A model generated the notes under the pieces. It did no database searches, was not told the origin of the DNA, and saw only the letters and a program-made list of their open reading frames with translations. The translations under genes and the position numbers were made by a program. Shown here piece after piece: positions 1-7,531 of a stretch of DNA of 35,276 nucleotides (position 1 is the first letter of the stretch; each line of letters begins with the position of its first letter). This DNA is from Salinactinospora qingdaonensis (lineage in GTDB: Bacteria > Actinomycetota > Actinomycetes > Streptosporangiales > Streptosporangiaceae): contig NZ_BAABDD010000038.1 of NCBI RefSeq assembly GCF_039539445.1, positions 1 to 35,276 on the forward strand. The letters are read 5' to 3'.

Positions 1-582
1 CATGGCGTTGATGAGGCCGCTGGCGCTGGAGACGGTGACGGTGTCGCCGCCCGCGCCGCCGGTGGTGCCGCCGTTCTGGGTCGCCCAGCCCTCAAGACCA
101 CCCGAGGAACCACCACCGTCATCACCGCCATCGTCTCCGCCGTCGTCGTCGGTGGTGCCGTCGCAGGCGGTGCCGTTGAGGGTGAAACTGGTGGGGGCGG
201 CGTTGGTGCCGGTGTGGGTGGCTTGGAAGCCGAAGGAGACGGTGGCGTCGGTGGCGATGGTGGCGTTGTAGGAGACGTTGCCGGCGCTGACACTGGAGCC
301 CGATTGGGTGTAGTCGGCGTTCCAGGCGCTGGTGATCTGCTGGTCGTTGGGGAAGTCCCAGTCGAGGGTCCAGCCGTCGATGGGATCGCCCAGGTTGGTG
401 ACCTCGACGCTGGCGGTGAAGCCGGAGTTCCACTGGTTGACCGAGTAGTCGACCGCGCAGCCGGTGGCCGCGCTGGCCGGGGTGGCCACTGACAGGAGTC
501 CGGCGCCCAGGGCGAGGCCGGCGGTGGCGGTGAGGCCGCGGCGCCACCGGGGTGCGGTGGCGCTGGTGGAGAGGCGTTGCAT
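1..582 (-). CDS. Secreted CBM2 protein, probable PL1 pectate lyase (N-terminal part, cut by window edge)
   Basis: The ATG at 582 is preceded by a strong AAGGAGGT ribosome binding site (593-600), and the frame stays open to the window edge (194 residues). Residues 1-38 form a signal peptide with basic RWRR, a hydrophobic Ala/Leu stretch and an ASA cleavage site. Residues 40-141 are a family 2 carbohydrate-binding module closed by Cys42 and Cys140; Trp51 and Trp87 match two of the usual cellulose-stacking positions, and Tyr105 sits where a third Trp is common. An Asp/Gly linker (141-162) follows. The last visible segment, with WATQNGGTTGGAGGDTV, resembles the start of family 1 pectate lyases, which cleave polygalacturonate by beta-elimination. 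The catalytic residues lie outside the window, so the PL1 call is inference from this N-terminal strand. Export and cellulose binding are well supported. Confidence 0.78.
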   Translation of the reverse strand, partial: MQRLSTSATAPRWRRGLTATAGLALGAGLLSVATPASAATGCAVDYSVNQWNSGFTASVEVTNLGDPIDGWTLDWDFPNDQQITSAWNADYTQSGSSVSAGNVSYNATIATDATVSFGFQATHTGTNAAPTSFTLNGTACDGTTDDDGGDDGGDDGGGSSGGLEGWATQNGGTTGGAGGDTVTVSSASGLINAM

Positions 583-904
583 GTCGGGGGATACCTCCTT
601 GGGACGCCGTGTCGATGGTGTGCCTCCTCATCGGCACACCAGGGGGAATCGACCACGGCGGGAGTGTGGTGACCCCGGGTACGGAGAGTCCACAGTCCGT
701 ATCTGGTTGTCGCCCCGTTAGGAGCGAGCTGTGATGTGGGGATCACCACACAAAAGGAAAGCGCTTTCCTGGTTTCTGTAGGCTATTGTTCGACTTCGGT
801 TCGTGTCAATGTTTCGTGTCGCTTTCTCACGCGGTCGTTGTTGAGATCGTGCCGTCGGCGTCGCCCGGGACGGTCCCGCTGGGGCGAGCAGGCAAGCTGG
901 GGAG
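583..904. other. Intergenic region upstream of the CBM2 gene
   Basis: This 322-base stretch separates the minus-strand CBM2/pectate lyase gene from the plus-strand rRNA methyltransferase gene. It contains the ribosome binding site of the first gene, a perfect 16-bp palindrome (755-770) and an imperfect 16-bp dyad next to it (735-750). I see no credible protein-coding frame. The methyltransferase start lies directly against a GGGGAG motif, so its true ribosome binding site is unclear. Confidence 0.6.
755..770. promoter_or_regulatory. LacI-type operator-like palindrome upstream of the pectate lyase
   Basis: The sequence AGGAAAGCGCTTTCCT is a perfect 16-bp palindrome centred on GC|GC, about 170 bases upstream of the CBM2/pectate lyase start. 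The AGCGCT centre is typical of LacI/GalR-family operators and is shared with the CelR operator at 34102-34115. The outer bases differ (GGAA rather than TGGG), suggesting a different LacI-family regulator, perhaps one responding to hemicellulose or pectin sugars. The regulator is not in this window. Confidence 0.5.
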
Positions 905-1639
905 ATGGGCTACCGTTACGCCATCGAACGCGCCGACTACAGTGATCTGGCCAGCGGGTGGGTGCTGCGCTCGGCACCGGGCCGCCCTGGCTTTCCCGTG
1001 CGGTTGGCTGATGAGCTGTTTCGTCGCGCACTGGCCCACCTCGGCCGCGAACCGGTCGGTGTGTGGGACCCCTGCTGCGGTAGCGGCTATCTGCTCACTG
1101 TGCTGGTGCTCTTGCACCGCGATCGCATCACGCACGTCCACGCCTCCGACAGCGATCCGGAGGCGGTGCACCTGGCCGCCCGCAACCTGGAACTGCTCAC
1201 TGCGGCCGGCCTGGCGCAGCGCTCCCGGGAGGCGCGCGAGCGCGCTGAAGCGTTCGGCAAACCCGGCTACCTCGACATGGCCGCCAGCGCCGATCGGCTC
1301 GCGCGGCGGCTGCACACGCTGGGCGGTGACCTGGCGGCCACCACATGCCGTGGCGACGTTTTCGCTCCCGAAGCGCCGCGTTCTTCTACCGATGTGGTTC
1401 TCACCGATGTCCCCTACGGCGATCTCACCCACTGGTCGGGAATGGTCCCCAACGGCGAGCCGGTGCCGGCGCTGCTGCGCGCGGTGGCGGAGCCGCTCTC
1501 CGATGACGCCCTCCTCGTCGTGACAGCGCGGACTCGTAAGATCCCCCTGCCCACCGGGGTGCGCCCGTTGGAACGGGTGCGGGTGGGCAGCCGTTCCGCT
1601 GTCCTGGTGCGGGTCGCCGAGGTGCGTGACGCTCCCTGA
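905..1639 (+). CDS. AviRa-like 23S rRNA guanine methyltransferase
   Basis: A 244-residue class I SAM-dependent methyltransferase. The SAM-binding motif DPCCGSGYLLTVL begins at residue 55, an acidic ASDSDPEA motif ends the next strand, and a TDVPYGD motif occupies the catalytic position IV region. The double-Cys DPCCGSGYLLT motif and the length resemble AviRa, the avilamycin-resistance enzyme of Streptomyces that methylates a guanine in 23S rRNA domain V. Homologues also occur outside producers, so either a resistance or a housekeeping rRNA-modification role is possible. The ATG at 905 abuts GGGGAG with no spacer, so start efficiency is uncertain; AGCAGG a little further upstream is an alternative. 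It ends 16 bases from the convergent cobalamin-protein gene. No orthosomycin biosynthesis genes are visible nearby. Confidence 0.75.
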   Translation: MGYRYAIERADYSDLASGWVLRSAPGRPGFPVRLADELFRRALAHLGREPVGVWDPCCGSGYLLTVLVLLHRDRITHVHASDSDPEAVHLAARNLELLTAAGLAQRSREARERAEAFGKPGYLDMAASADRLARRLHTLGGDLAATTCRGDVFAPEAPRSSTDVVLTDVPYGDLTHWSGMVPNGEPVPALLRAVAEPLSDDALLVVTARTRKIPLPTGVRPLERVRVGSRSAVLVRVAEVRDAP

Positions 1640-1655
1640 CCCCGGTGCCGTCGGC

Positions 1656-2678
1656 CTACTCCGTCAGCTCCGCGCGGGCCTGGCGCAGCGTGGCCACCGT
1701 TGCGGGGTAGTCGTAGAGCAGCGTCGCGTAGGCCGTCATAGCCTCCAGCACGGTGGCGAACGGTACGTGGCGCGCCGCCAGCATCGCGCGTACCCAGTGC
1801 AGGAAACGCATGAACAGCGTCGTCTCGCCGACGTAGAGCGACACGGCGAGGGAATCGAAGAGGTGGCTGAGGATCTCCACCATGTGGTCGCGGTTGAGCC
1901 GGCCCGTCGTGAGGGAGAGGTGGTGGTGCTCGGTCAGTCGGTGCAGCCCGATCCTGATCGCGTCCTCACGGCGTTGCAGCAGGTTGACGTACTCGTCACG
2001 GCTGTGGGGCGCCGGAGCGGGGGTGGCGTGCGCCGTCCCCAGCGATTCGAGTGCGGTGGCGGCGCCCCGCCCGCTCGTTGCCCACCCCTCGGCACCGAGC
2101 GGGCGCGCCCATCTGCTGTCGGGGCCGAAACCGGCGCCGCCGGCGATCACCGGCAGGTCGATGCTGTGGCACGCCTCGATCATCGCGCCGGCTTTGGGCA
2201 GTCGCAGCGGCAGCGAGCAGCTCAGCGCGACCGCGTCGTAGTCGCTTCCCTGCGCGTAGTTGGTGAGGGCGCCTTCGGGCACGTTCGCCCCCAGGAAGGT
2301 CACCTCCCAGCCGCGTAGCCGCAGCACGTCGGCGAGCAGCCGCGCCGGTAGCCCGTGCCACTCTCCTTCGACGCAGGCCACCAGCACCGAGCCGCGCTTG
2401 GCGGCGGTGCGGTAGGCGGGAGATGCCGGCACGAGCGCGCTCAGCAGGCGCTCGCTGGTGCAGGTCGCGGCGTGCTCCTGCGCCACTGACCAGTCGTTGT
2501 CCTGCCACAGTCGGCCGATTTTGACATGGGCGGGGGCGATCACGTCGAGTAGCAGCGACTCGGTGTCGCGGCCCTCGGCCACGAGGGTGCGGCTAAAGGC
2601 CACCGCCCCCACGTCGTCGGCGCGTTCCAGATGGTGGAGCAGGCTGCTGACGGCTCTCGTCTCGCTCGCGGAGGACAT
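1656..2678 (-). CDS. Cobalamin-binding sensor protein with CarH-like Wx9EH motif, no DNA-binding domain
   Basis: A 340-residue cytoplasmic protein. Residues 1-90 form the helical cap of B12-binding photoreceptors: Trp58, nine residues, then Glu68-His69 give the Wx9EH motif of CarH/LitR proteins. Residues 95-215 are the Rossmann-like cobalamin domain, with EGEWHGLP (His108 as probable lower cobalt ligand; the usual ExHxxG Gly is Pro111), an SCS loop and GGAGFGPD. There is no N-terminal MerR helix-turn-helix. Instead a helical C-terminal domain (about 220-340) resembles sensor modules of stressosome-type RsbR proteins; that resemblance is weak. Gln59 follows Trp58, where T. thermophilus CarH has His132, so light-state chemistry may differ. 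The gene starts four bases after the phosphatase stop, with AGGTGA overlapping that stop, so the two are translationally coupled. Confidence 0.8.
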   Translation of the reverse strand: MSSASETRAVSSLLHHLERADDVGAVAFSRTLVAEGRDTESLLLDVIAPAHVKIGRLWQDNDWSVAQEHAATCTSERLLSALVPASPAYRTAAKRGSVLVACVEGEWHGLPARLLADVLRLRGWEVTFLGANVPEGALTNYAQGSDYDAVALSCSLPLRLPKAGAMIEACHSIDLPVIAGGAGFGPDSRWARPLGAEGWATSGRGAATALESLGTAHATPAPAPHSRDEYVNLLQRREDAIRIGLHRLTEHHHLSLTTGRLNRDHMVEILSHLFDSLAVSLYVGETTLFMRFLHWVRAMLAARHVPFATVLEAMTAYATLLYDYPATVATLRQARAELTE

Positions 2679-2682
2679 ACGG

Positions 2683-4284
2683 TCACCTCCCCTCCTCCGG
2701 TCGGGAAAGGCGCGGTTGGAGCGCCAGGATTGCGATGTCGTCGTGGCGGTTGCCGCCGAGCCAGTCGCCGATGGCCTGCTCTAGGCGGGCGGCCGTCGCC
2801 TCGGCTGGGAGCCCAGCGCATTCGGCGAGCAGGTCGCGCAGCCGTTCCTCGCCGAACATCTCGCCATTGAGCACCCCGCGGCGGGCTTCGGTTACGCCGT
2901 CGCTGTAGAGCAGCAGCGTCTCGCCCGGGGCGAGGGTGAGGGCGACCGAGTCGAAGACGGCCTGGCGCAGCGCTCCCACGAACATCCCCCGCAGCACCAC
3001 GTCGGTGACCGTGCCATCCCGGTGCAGGATCAGTGGGCAGGGGTGGCCGCCGGAGGCCAGTTCCAGGTCAAGCCCCCCGGCGCTGTTGCGTTCGGCCCGT
3101 CCCAGGATGAGCGTGGTGAACTTCTCGGGGATGGTCTCCATGAGCACGTCGTTGAGGAGCCGCAGCAATTGGACGGGGCAGGGCTGGACGCGGCGCAGCG
3201 CGTGGATGGACTGGCGCACGAGCCCGGTGAGGACGGCGGCCTCTGCTCCTTTGCCGCACACGTCGCCCAGGAGAAACCCCAGCCCCTCGGTGGTTTCGGT
3301 GACCTCGTAGTAGTCGCCGCCGATGCGGTCGGCCTCGTGGGCGCAGCGGTAGGCTGCCCCGAGCGAGATGTCGGCGGGGTGTGGCAGCGGGGCGGGCACC
3401 AGCCCCGACTTCAAGATGGCGGCCGTGTGCGCCTGGTATTGGTAGAGCGTCGCCGATCCGATGGCGGTGGCGGCCCGGTTCGCGAACTCGCGCAGCACGT
3501 CCGTCTCGTCCTCGTCGAAGGGGGCCTGCCCGGTGGTGCGTATGAACAGCAGCACACCGACGACGCCGCTGACGGCTCGGACCGGGACGGCCAGCAACGC
3601 TCCCGGCCGCGGCGCCTCGGCGGGCAGGATGTCGTCGAGGATGCCGTCGATGTCGCCGGGCCAGGGCTCGAATGCCCGAGGTTCGGCGAGGGTGGAGGCG
3701 GATAGCCAGCCCATGCCGCTCACGGTTGCGCTGTCCCACTCGCCCGTGGTCACCTCTTCGCCGCGCTGTCCGGTGGGGTACCAGTTCCACCAGCGCGCGC
3801 TGCCGTCGGGGGCGATGGCGGCGTAGCAGCACGCCGCTGCCAGGCGGGGCACCGGCAGTTGCACGGCGGTGCGTATCACGCGCTCCACCCGTAGCGATGC
3901 GTTCAGGAGCTTGGTGGCCTCGCCCAGGAACTCGGCGCGCCGTCGGCCCGTCCATGGGGCGGACGCGGTCTCGGTGACGTAGCAGGCGAATCCGCCGTCG
4001 CGCAGCGGCTTGCTTTTGGCGCTGAGATCGAGCCCGTTGTGTCGCAGCCGGTGCTGTCGCGTCTGGCGCTCCGGTCGAGCCAGGGGCGCCAGCGGTGACT
4101 GGGCGATGTCGTCGCCCGGTGCTATCTCGGGCACCAGTTGCCGCGCTGTGCCGTGCACCGATTGCACGGTCGCGGTGCGGTCACAGATGACGACCGCCTC
4201 GTCGACACCGTCGATCGCGGCATCGAGGGTGCCCGTTGTGGCTTCTTTGCCACGCTTCGTTGATGTCGTTCCCGTGGTTTCCAT
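2683..4284 (-). CDS. PAS-like/GAF sensor domain PP2C (SpoIIE/RsbU-type) phosphatase
   Basis: 533 residues from the ATG at 4284. Residues about 15-110 look like a degenerate PAS domain, about 118-290 form a GAF domain, and about 305-530 are a PP2C/SpoIIE phosphatase. All phosphatase metal-ligand motifs are present: GGDYYEV (near 322), GDVCGKG (near 340), YSDGVTEA and HDDIAILAL. Such enzymes dephosphorylate anti-sigma-factor antagonists and so switch alternative sigma factors on. No partner STAS or HPK-type anti-sigma gene is visible here. The coupled downstream gene encodes a cobalamin-binding sensor, suggesting a light- or B12-responsive input. A TTG at 4491 would add 69 Ser/Thr/Arg-rich residues without conserved features. 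I prefer ATG 4284, with GGAG about 11 bases upstream. Confidence 0.85.
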   Translation of the reverse strand: METTGTTSTKRGKEATTGTLDAAIDGVDEAVVICDRTATVQSVHGTARQLVPEIAPGDDIAQSPLAPLARPERQTRQHRLRHNGLDLSAKSKPLRDGGFACYVTETASAPWTGRRRAEFLGEATKLLNASLRVERVIRTAVQLPVPRLAAACCYAAIAPDGSARWWNWYPTGQRGEEVTTGEWDSATVSGMGWLSASTLAEPRAFEPWPGDIDGILDDILPAEAPRPGALLAVPVRAVSGVVGVLLFIRTTGQAPFDEDETDVLREFANRAATAIGSATLYQYQAHTAAILKSGLVPAPLPHPADISLGAAYRCAHEADRIGGDYYEVTETTEGLGFLLGDVCGKGAEAAVLTGLVRQSIHALRRVQPCPVQLLRLLNDVLMETIPEKFTTLILGRAERNSAGGLDLELASGGHPCPLILHRDGTVTDVVLRGMFVGALRQAVFDSVALTLAPGETLLLYSDGVTEARRGVLNGEMFGEERLRDLLAECAGLPAEATAARLEQAIGDWLGGNRHDDIAILALQPRLSRPEEGR

Positions 4285-4605
4285 CGGGTTCGTGGCTCCG
4301 AAGGCGGAGCGTGACTCGTCGTGACGGTGGAAGTGTCCACCTGTGTGGCTGGGCCGGATCGGCGAGGCCGCTCGTGATTCTGCTGTTGTGAGTGCGGGCT
4401 TCGGCGTCCGGCTGGCTGTCCCGCGGGATTTTTCGATCGCGTCTTCCCAGCCTATCGGGGGTGCAAACGAGTGAGGGTGTCGTTTTGCCAAGGTGTGACC
4501 GCGGTTCGGTAACTATTCGTAACATCACGCGCGTTTTCTGTGGTCGAATCGCGGTGTCGTCGGCGAGTGTCGCCCCCGAAGCCGCATTCGAGGAGTGAGT
4601 CCCGC
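4285..4605. other. Divergent intergenic region between phosphatase and AgcS genes
   Basis: This 321-base stretch lies between the minus-strand phosphatase gene and the plus-strand symporter gene. If the phosphatase uses the TTG at 4491, about 200 of these bases are coding. A direct repeat TTCGGTAAC (4505-4513) and TTCGTAAC (4516-4523), spaced 11 bases start to start, sits in the middle, with a possible -10 TAACAT at 4520-4525. The symporter ribosome binding site GGAG is at 4592-4595. No small gene was recognised. Confidence 0.45.
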
Positions 4606-6063
4606 GTGGATGCCGTCAACGCTTTGGTCGAGACCTGCAACGACGTTGTGTGGGGCTATCTGGTGATCCCGCTGCTCGTCGCATTGAGCAGCTACCTCAC
4701 CGTGCGTTCGGGAGTGGTGCAGGTGCGGCTGCTGCCGGCCATGTTCACAGCTATGAGGGGCGGTTCTCGTGGGGCGTCCGGCGGGGAGCGCGCTGTCTCG
4801 TCCTTCCAGGCGTTCGCCATCTCCGCCGCGGCCCGGGTGGGCACCGGCAACGTCGCGGGGGTGGCGATCGCCATCGGGGTGGGAGGCCCGGGTGCGGTGC
4901 TGTGGATGTGGCTCATGGGGCTGCTCGTGGGGTCGACGAGTTTCGTGGAGTCGACCCTGGCCCAGATGTACAAGGTGCGTGACCGCTCCGGTTTCCGGGG
5001 CGGTTCGGCCTACTACATGCGCTACGGTCTCAACGCCAATTGGGCAGGGGTCATCTTCGCCGTGGCCAGTGTGGTCACGTTCGGTTCCGTTTTCACGACG
5101 GTGCAGAGCAATGCGATCGCCACCGCCGTGGCGTCCTCGGTGGACGTGACCGGTGCGAGCGTCGGCACCTGGCTGGCTCCGGCCGTGGGAGGTGGGCTGA
5201 CCGCGGTGACCGCGCTGGTGGTCGTGGGCGGGGTGCGCTGGATCGCGCTGGTGGCCCAAGCGCTGGTTCCGGGTATGGCACTGCTCTACCTGCTGCTGGG
5301 GGCCACGGTTATCGCCGGTAACCTCGCCGAGGTGCCCGGTGTGGTGGCCGAGATTTTCGCGCACGCTCTGGGGTTGGGCGAGGTCGCGGCCGGCGCGGTG
5401 GGTACCGCTGTCGTGCAGGGAATCCGGCGCGGCATGTTCTCCAACGAGGCCGGTATGGGCTCGGTGCCCAACGCCGCGGCCGGCGCCGCGGTCAGTCACC
5501 CCGCCAAGCAGGGGTTGGCGCAAACGCTTGGTGTCTACGTCGATACGCTCGTGGTCTGCTCCACCACGGCTTTCGTCGTGTTGTTGGCCGACCCCACCTA
5601 CGGGCCGCACCGGGCCGCGGACCTGACACAGCAGGCGCTGGCGCTGGAACTCGGCCCGTGGTCGTTGCACGTGTTGACGGTCATCATCGTGCTGTTGGCG
5701 TTCACCTCGCTGTTGGGTAACTACTACTACGGAGCGGCCAATATCGCCTTCCTGGCCGCCGGTGACGGGGTCATGGCCACTTACCGGTGGGCCTTCCTGC
5801 TGATGACGTTCGTGGGCGCTATCGGGTCGGTGCAGGTGGTGTGGAGCCTGGCCGACACCGCGATGGGTGTTATGGCCGTGCTCAACCTGGTGGCGCTCAT
5901 CCCGCTGTCGGGGGTGGCGCTGCGGCTGCTCGACGACTACACGCGGCAGCGTCGGCAGGGCCGCGACCCGGTCTTCACCCGCGACCGGCTGGCCGGGGTG
6001 AGCGGAGTGCGCTGCTGGGAACCTGGCGGGCCGCCCGAGGCGGAGGCGCCCGTGCCCGAGTGA
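4606..6063 (+). CDS. AgcS-family alanine/glycine:cation symporter
   Basis: A 485-residue multispanning membrane protein that imports alanine or glycine with Na+ or H+. Family hallmarks are the ARVGTGNVAGVA motif near residue 78, an FVEST motif, a GSAYYMRYG segment and the conserved GMFSNEAGMGSVPNAA segment near residue 278. About ten to eleven hydrophobic helices can be counted, and the length is normal for the family. The start is the GTG at 4606, with GAGGAG at 4590-4595; an upstream in-frame start would add only Arg/Ser-rich sequence. The C-terminus is a charged cytoplasmic tail. The ECF sigma gene follows after a short gap, so the two may share a transcript, though no functional link is evident. 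Confidence 0.92.
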   Translation: MDAVNALVETCNDVVWGYLVIPLLVALSSYLTVRSGVVQVRLLPAMFTAMRGGSRGASGGERAVSSFQAFAISAAARVGTGNVAGVAIAIGVGGPGAVLWMWLMGLLVGSTSFVESTLAQMYKVRDRSGFRGGSAYYMRYGLNANWAGVIFAVASVVTFGSVFTTVQSNAIATAVASSVDVTGASVGTWLAPAVGGGLTAVTALVVVGGVRWIALVAQALVPGMALLYLLLGATVIAGNLAEVPGVVAEIFAHALGLGEVAAGAVGTAVVQGIRRGMFSNEAGMGSVPNAAAGAAVSHPAKQGLAQTLGVYVDTLVVCSTTAFVVLLADPTYGPHRAADLTQQALALELGPWSLHVLTVIIVLLAFTSLLGNYYYGAANIAFLAAGDGVMATYRWAFLLMTFVGAIGSVQVVWSLADTAMGVMAVLNLVALIPLSGVALRLLDDYTRQRRQGRDPVFTRDRLAGVSGVRCWEPGGPPEAEAPVPE

Positions 6064-6113
6064 GAGGAGGGTGGGTGTGCAACCGTGGCGAGGGGCGCGG
6101 TGTTAGGGAAAGT

Positions 6114-6737
6114 GTGAACGCTACGAACGACATGGCTGAGACCCGCCACGGCGGTGACCCGGGTCTTGCCGCTGCACTCGCCGCCGATCTCGACGCGGGT
6201 TTCGTCGAGTTGTTCGGCGTCTACCGCCACGTGGTGTTCTCCACGGCGTTACGGGTGTCGGGGAGGTGGGCCGATGCCGAGGATCTAGCGGCCGAGGCGT
6301 TTCTGCGGGCCTACCGGGCGCTTTCGGGCTATGCCCCCGAGCGCATCGCCGGGCTGCGTCTGAAACCGTGGCTGCTGACGATCCTGCTCAACGAGTGGCG
6401 CAACCGGCGGCGGGCCGCCGACCGCAGCCCGCCGCCCGCTCCGCTGGAGAACGTGCCAGAGCCCCAGGAACAGGCGGAGGGGGCCGAGCGGTTGGCCGAG
6501 CGCCACGAGACCAGCCGTGAGCTCGCCGCGCTGCTGGCGCAGCTCCCCGAACGCCAGCGCCTCGCTGTCGTGCTGCGCCACGTGGCCGAACTGTCGACAG
6601 CCGAGGTCGCCGACGTGCTGGGATGTCCAGAGGGCACGGCCAAGTCACACGTTTCCCGTGGCCTACGCCGGCTACGGGAGTTGCACTCGTCCCCGGCCGC
6701 TGGCTCCACCTCAACCTCTCTGGGAGGTGCCTCATGA
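6114..6737 (+). CDS. ECF-type RNA polymerase sigma factor
   Basis: About 207 residues from the GTG at 6114. Region 2 (about residues 28-95) includes FGVYRHVVFSTALR and the DAEDLAAEAFLRAYR core-binding helix. Region 4 (about 135-195) contains LPERQRLAVVLRHVAELSTAEVADVLGCPEGTAKSHV, a helix-turn-helix for -35 recognition; a Pro/Glu-rich linker lies between. The start is uncertain: GTG 6075 has a stronger GAGGAGG motif at 6064-6070 but only a four-base spacer, and ATG 6132 lacks a site. Its stop overlaps the next ATG as ATGA, so it is translated together with an alkyl-DNA repair protein carrying an Ada-like zinc domain. There is no conventional zinc anti-sigma gene next to it, so the repair protein is a candidate partner (inference). 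Confidence 0.88.
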   Translation: MNATNDMAETRHGGDPGLAAALAADLDAGFVELFGVYRHVVFSTALRVSGRWADAEDLAAEAFLRAYRALSGYAPERIAGLRLKPWLLTILLNEWRNRRRAADRSPPPAPLENVPEPQEQAEGAERLAERHETSRELAALLAQLPERQRLAVVLRHVAELSTAEVADVLGCPEGTAKSHVSRGLRRLRELHSSPAAGSTSTSLGGAS

Positions 6738-7510
6738 GTAACCAGCCTGAACCGCTGCCTCCTGAACTCGCGGGACTGGACGAGCTCACGGTCGCTGCCC
6801 CCGAGGGACTGTTCGACCGGGTGGCCGCCCGCTGGCTGCGCGTGCCCGGCCCCGCCGGTGACCTTTTCGTCGTCTTCACCGACCACGGCATCGCCTACGT
6901 CGGCGACGCCGGCGCCGGCGACGACGCGGAGTTGGCGCAAGCCTGCCATCGGCGTCTCGCGCGCCCGCTCGTGCCCGCGTCGAAACCGCCGGCCGGACTG
7001 CTCCCGGCGCTGCGCAGTGGCCACGGCGCCAAGCTCCAGTTCGATCTGCGCGCGGTCAGCGAGTTCGACCGTGCGGTGCTCACCGCCGCCCGCGAGATCC
7101 CGCCGGGGCAGGTGCGTCCGTATGCTTGGGTGGCCCGGCGCATCGGCCGGCCCCGGGCGGTGCGGGCGGTGGGCTCGGCGCTGGGGCGCAATCCAGTGCC
7201 GGTGCTGATCCCGTGCCACCGGGTCATCCGCACCGACGGCGCGTTGAGTAACTACGTCTTCGGCGCTGCCGTCAAAGAGCGGTTGTTGCTGGGGGAGAAC
7301 GCCAACCTGGGCGAGGTGCGCGAGCTGGCCCGATCGGGCGTGTTCTACCTGGGCAGTGACACCACGGGAGTGGTGTGCTTCCCGAGTTGTTCGCATGCGC
7401 GCCGTATCACGGCCGGCCACCGCCACGGCTTCGCCACTCTGGAGGGGGCGCGCGCCGAGGGGTACCGGCCCTGCCGCGATTGCCGGCCCGACGTGGCCGA
7501 ACCGGCGTGA
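6734..7510 (+). CDS. O6-alkylguanine-DNA alkyltransferase with C-terminal Ada-type zinc domain
   Basis: 258 residues; ATG at 6734 with GGGAGGT at 6722-6728. Residues about 105-190 are an O6-alkylguanine-DNA methyltransferase domain with the helix-turn-helix and PCHRV active site (Cys161 accepts the alkyl group). Residues about 200-253 match the Ada metal-binding domain: Cys215, Cys219, Cys247 and Cys250 reproduce the CxxxC...CxxC zinc cluster that in E. coli Ada accepts a methyl from DNA phosphotriesters. The domain order is reversed relative to E. coli Ada, where the zinc domain is N-terminal, and the AraC-type helix-turn-helix is absent. The N-terminal 100 residues are the poorly conserved transferase lead-in. 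Overlap with the ECF sigma gene suggests a methylation-damage sensor acting through that sigma factor; this is inference. Confidence 0.9.
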   Translation: MSNQPEPLPPELAGLDELTVAAPEGLFDRVAARWLRVPGPAGDLFVVFTDHGIAYVGDAGAGDDAELAQACHRRLARPLVPASKPPAGLLPALRSGHGAKLQFDLRAVSEFDRAVLTAAREIPPGQVRPYAWVARRIGRPRAVRAVGSALGRNPVPVLIPCHRVIRTDGALSNYVFGAAVKERLLLGENANLGEVRELARSGVFYLGSDTTGVVCFPSCSHARRITAGHRHGFATLEGARAEGYRPCRDCRPDVAEPA

Positions 7511-7531
7511 AACGGCGCGGTCCGGCACGGG

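Noticed and set aside
4285..4491. N-terminal extension of the phosphatase from TTG 4491
   Set aside because: The extra 69 residues have no conserved or structured features and no clear ribosome binding site; kept only as an alternative start.
6329..7528. 399-codon minus-strand open frame across the sigma factor and alkyltransferase genes
   Set aside because: It crosses two genes with complete conserved motifs on the other strand; composition artefact.
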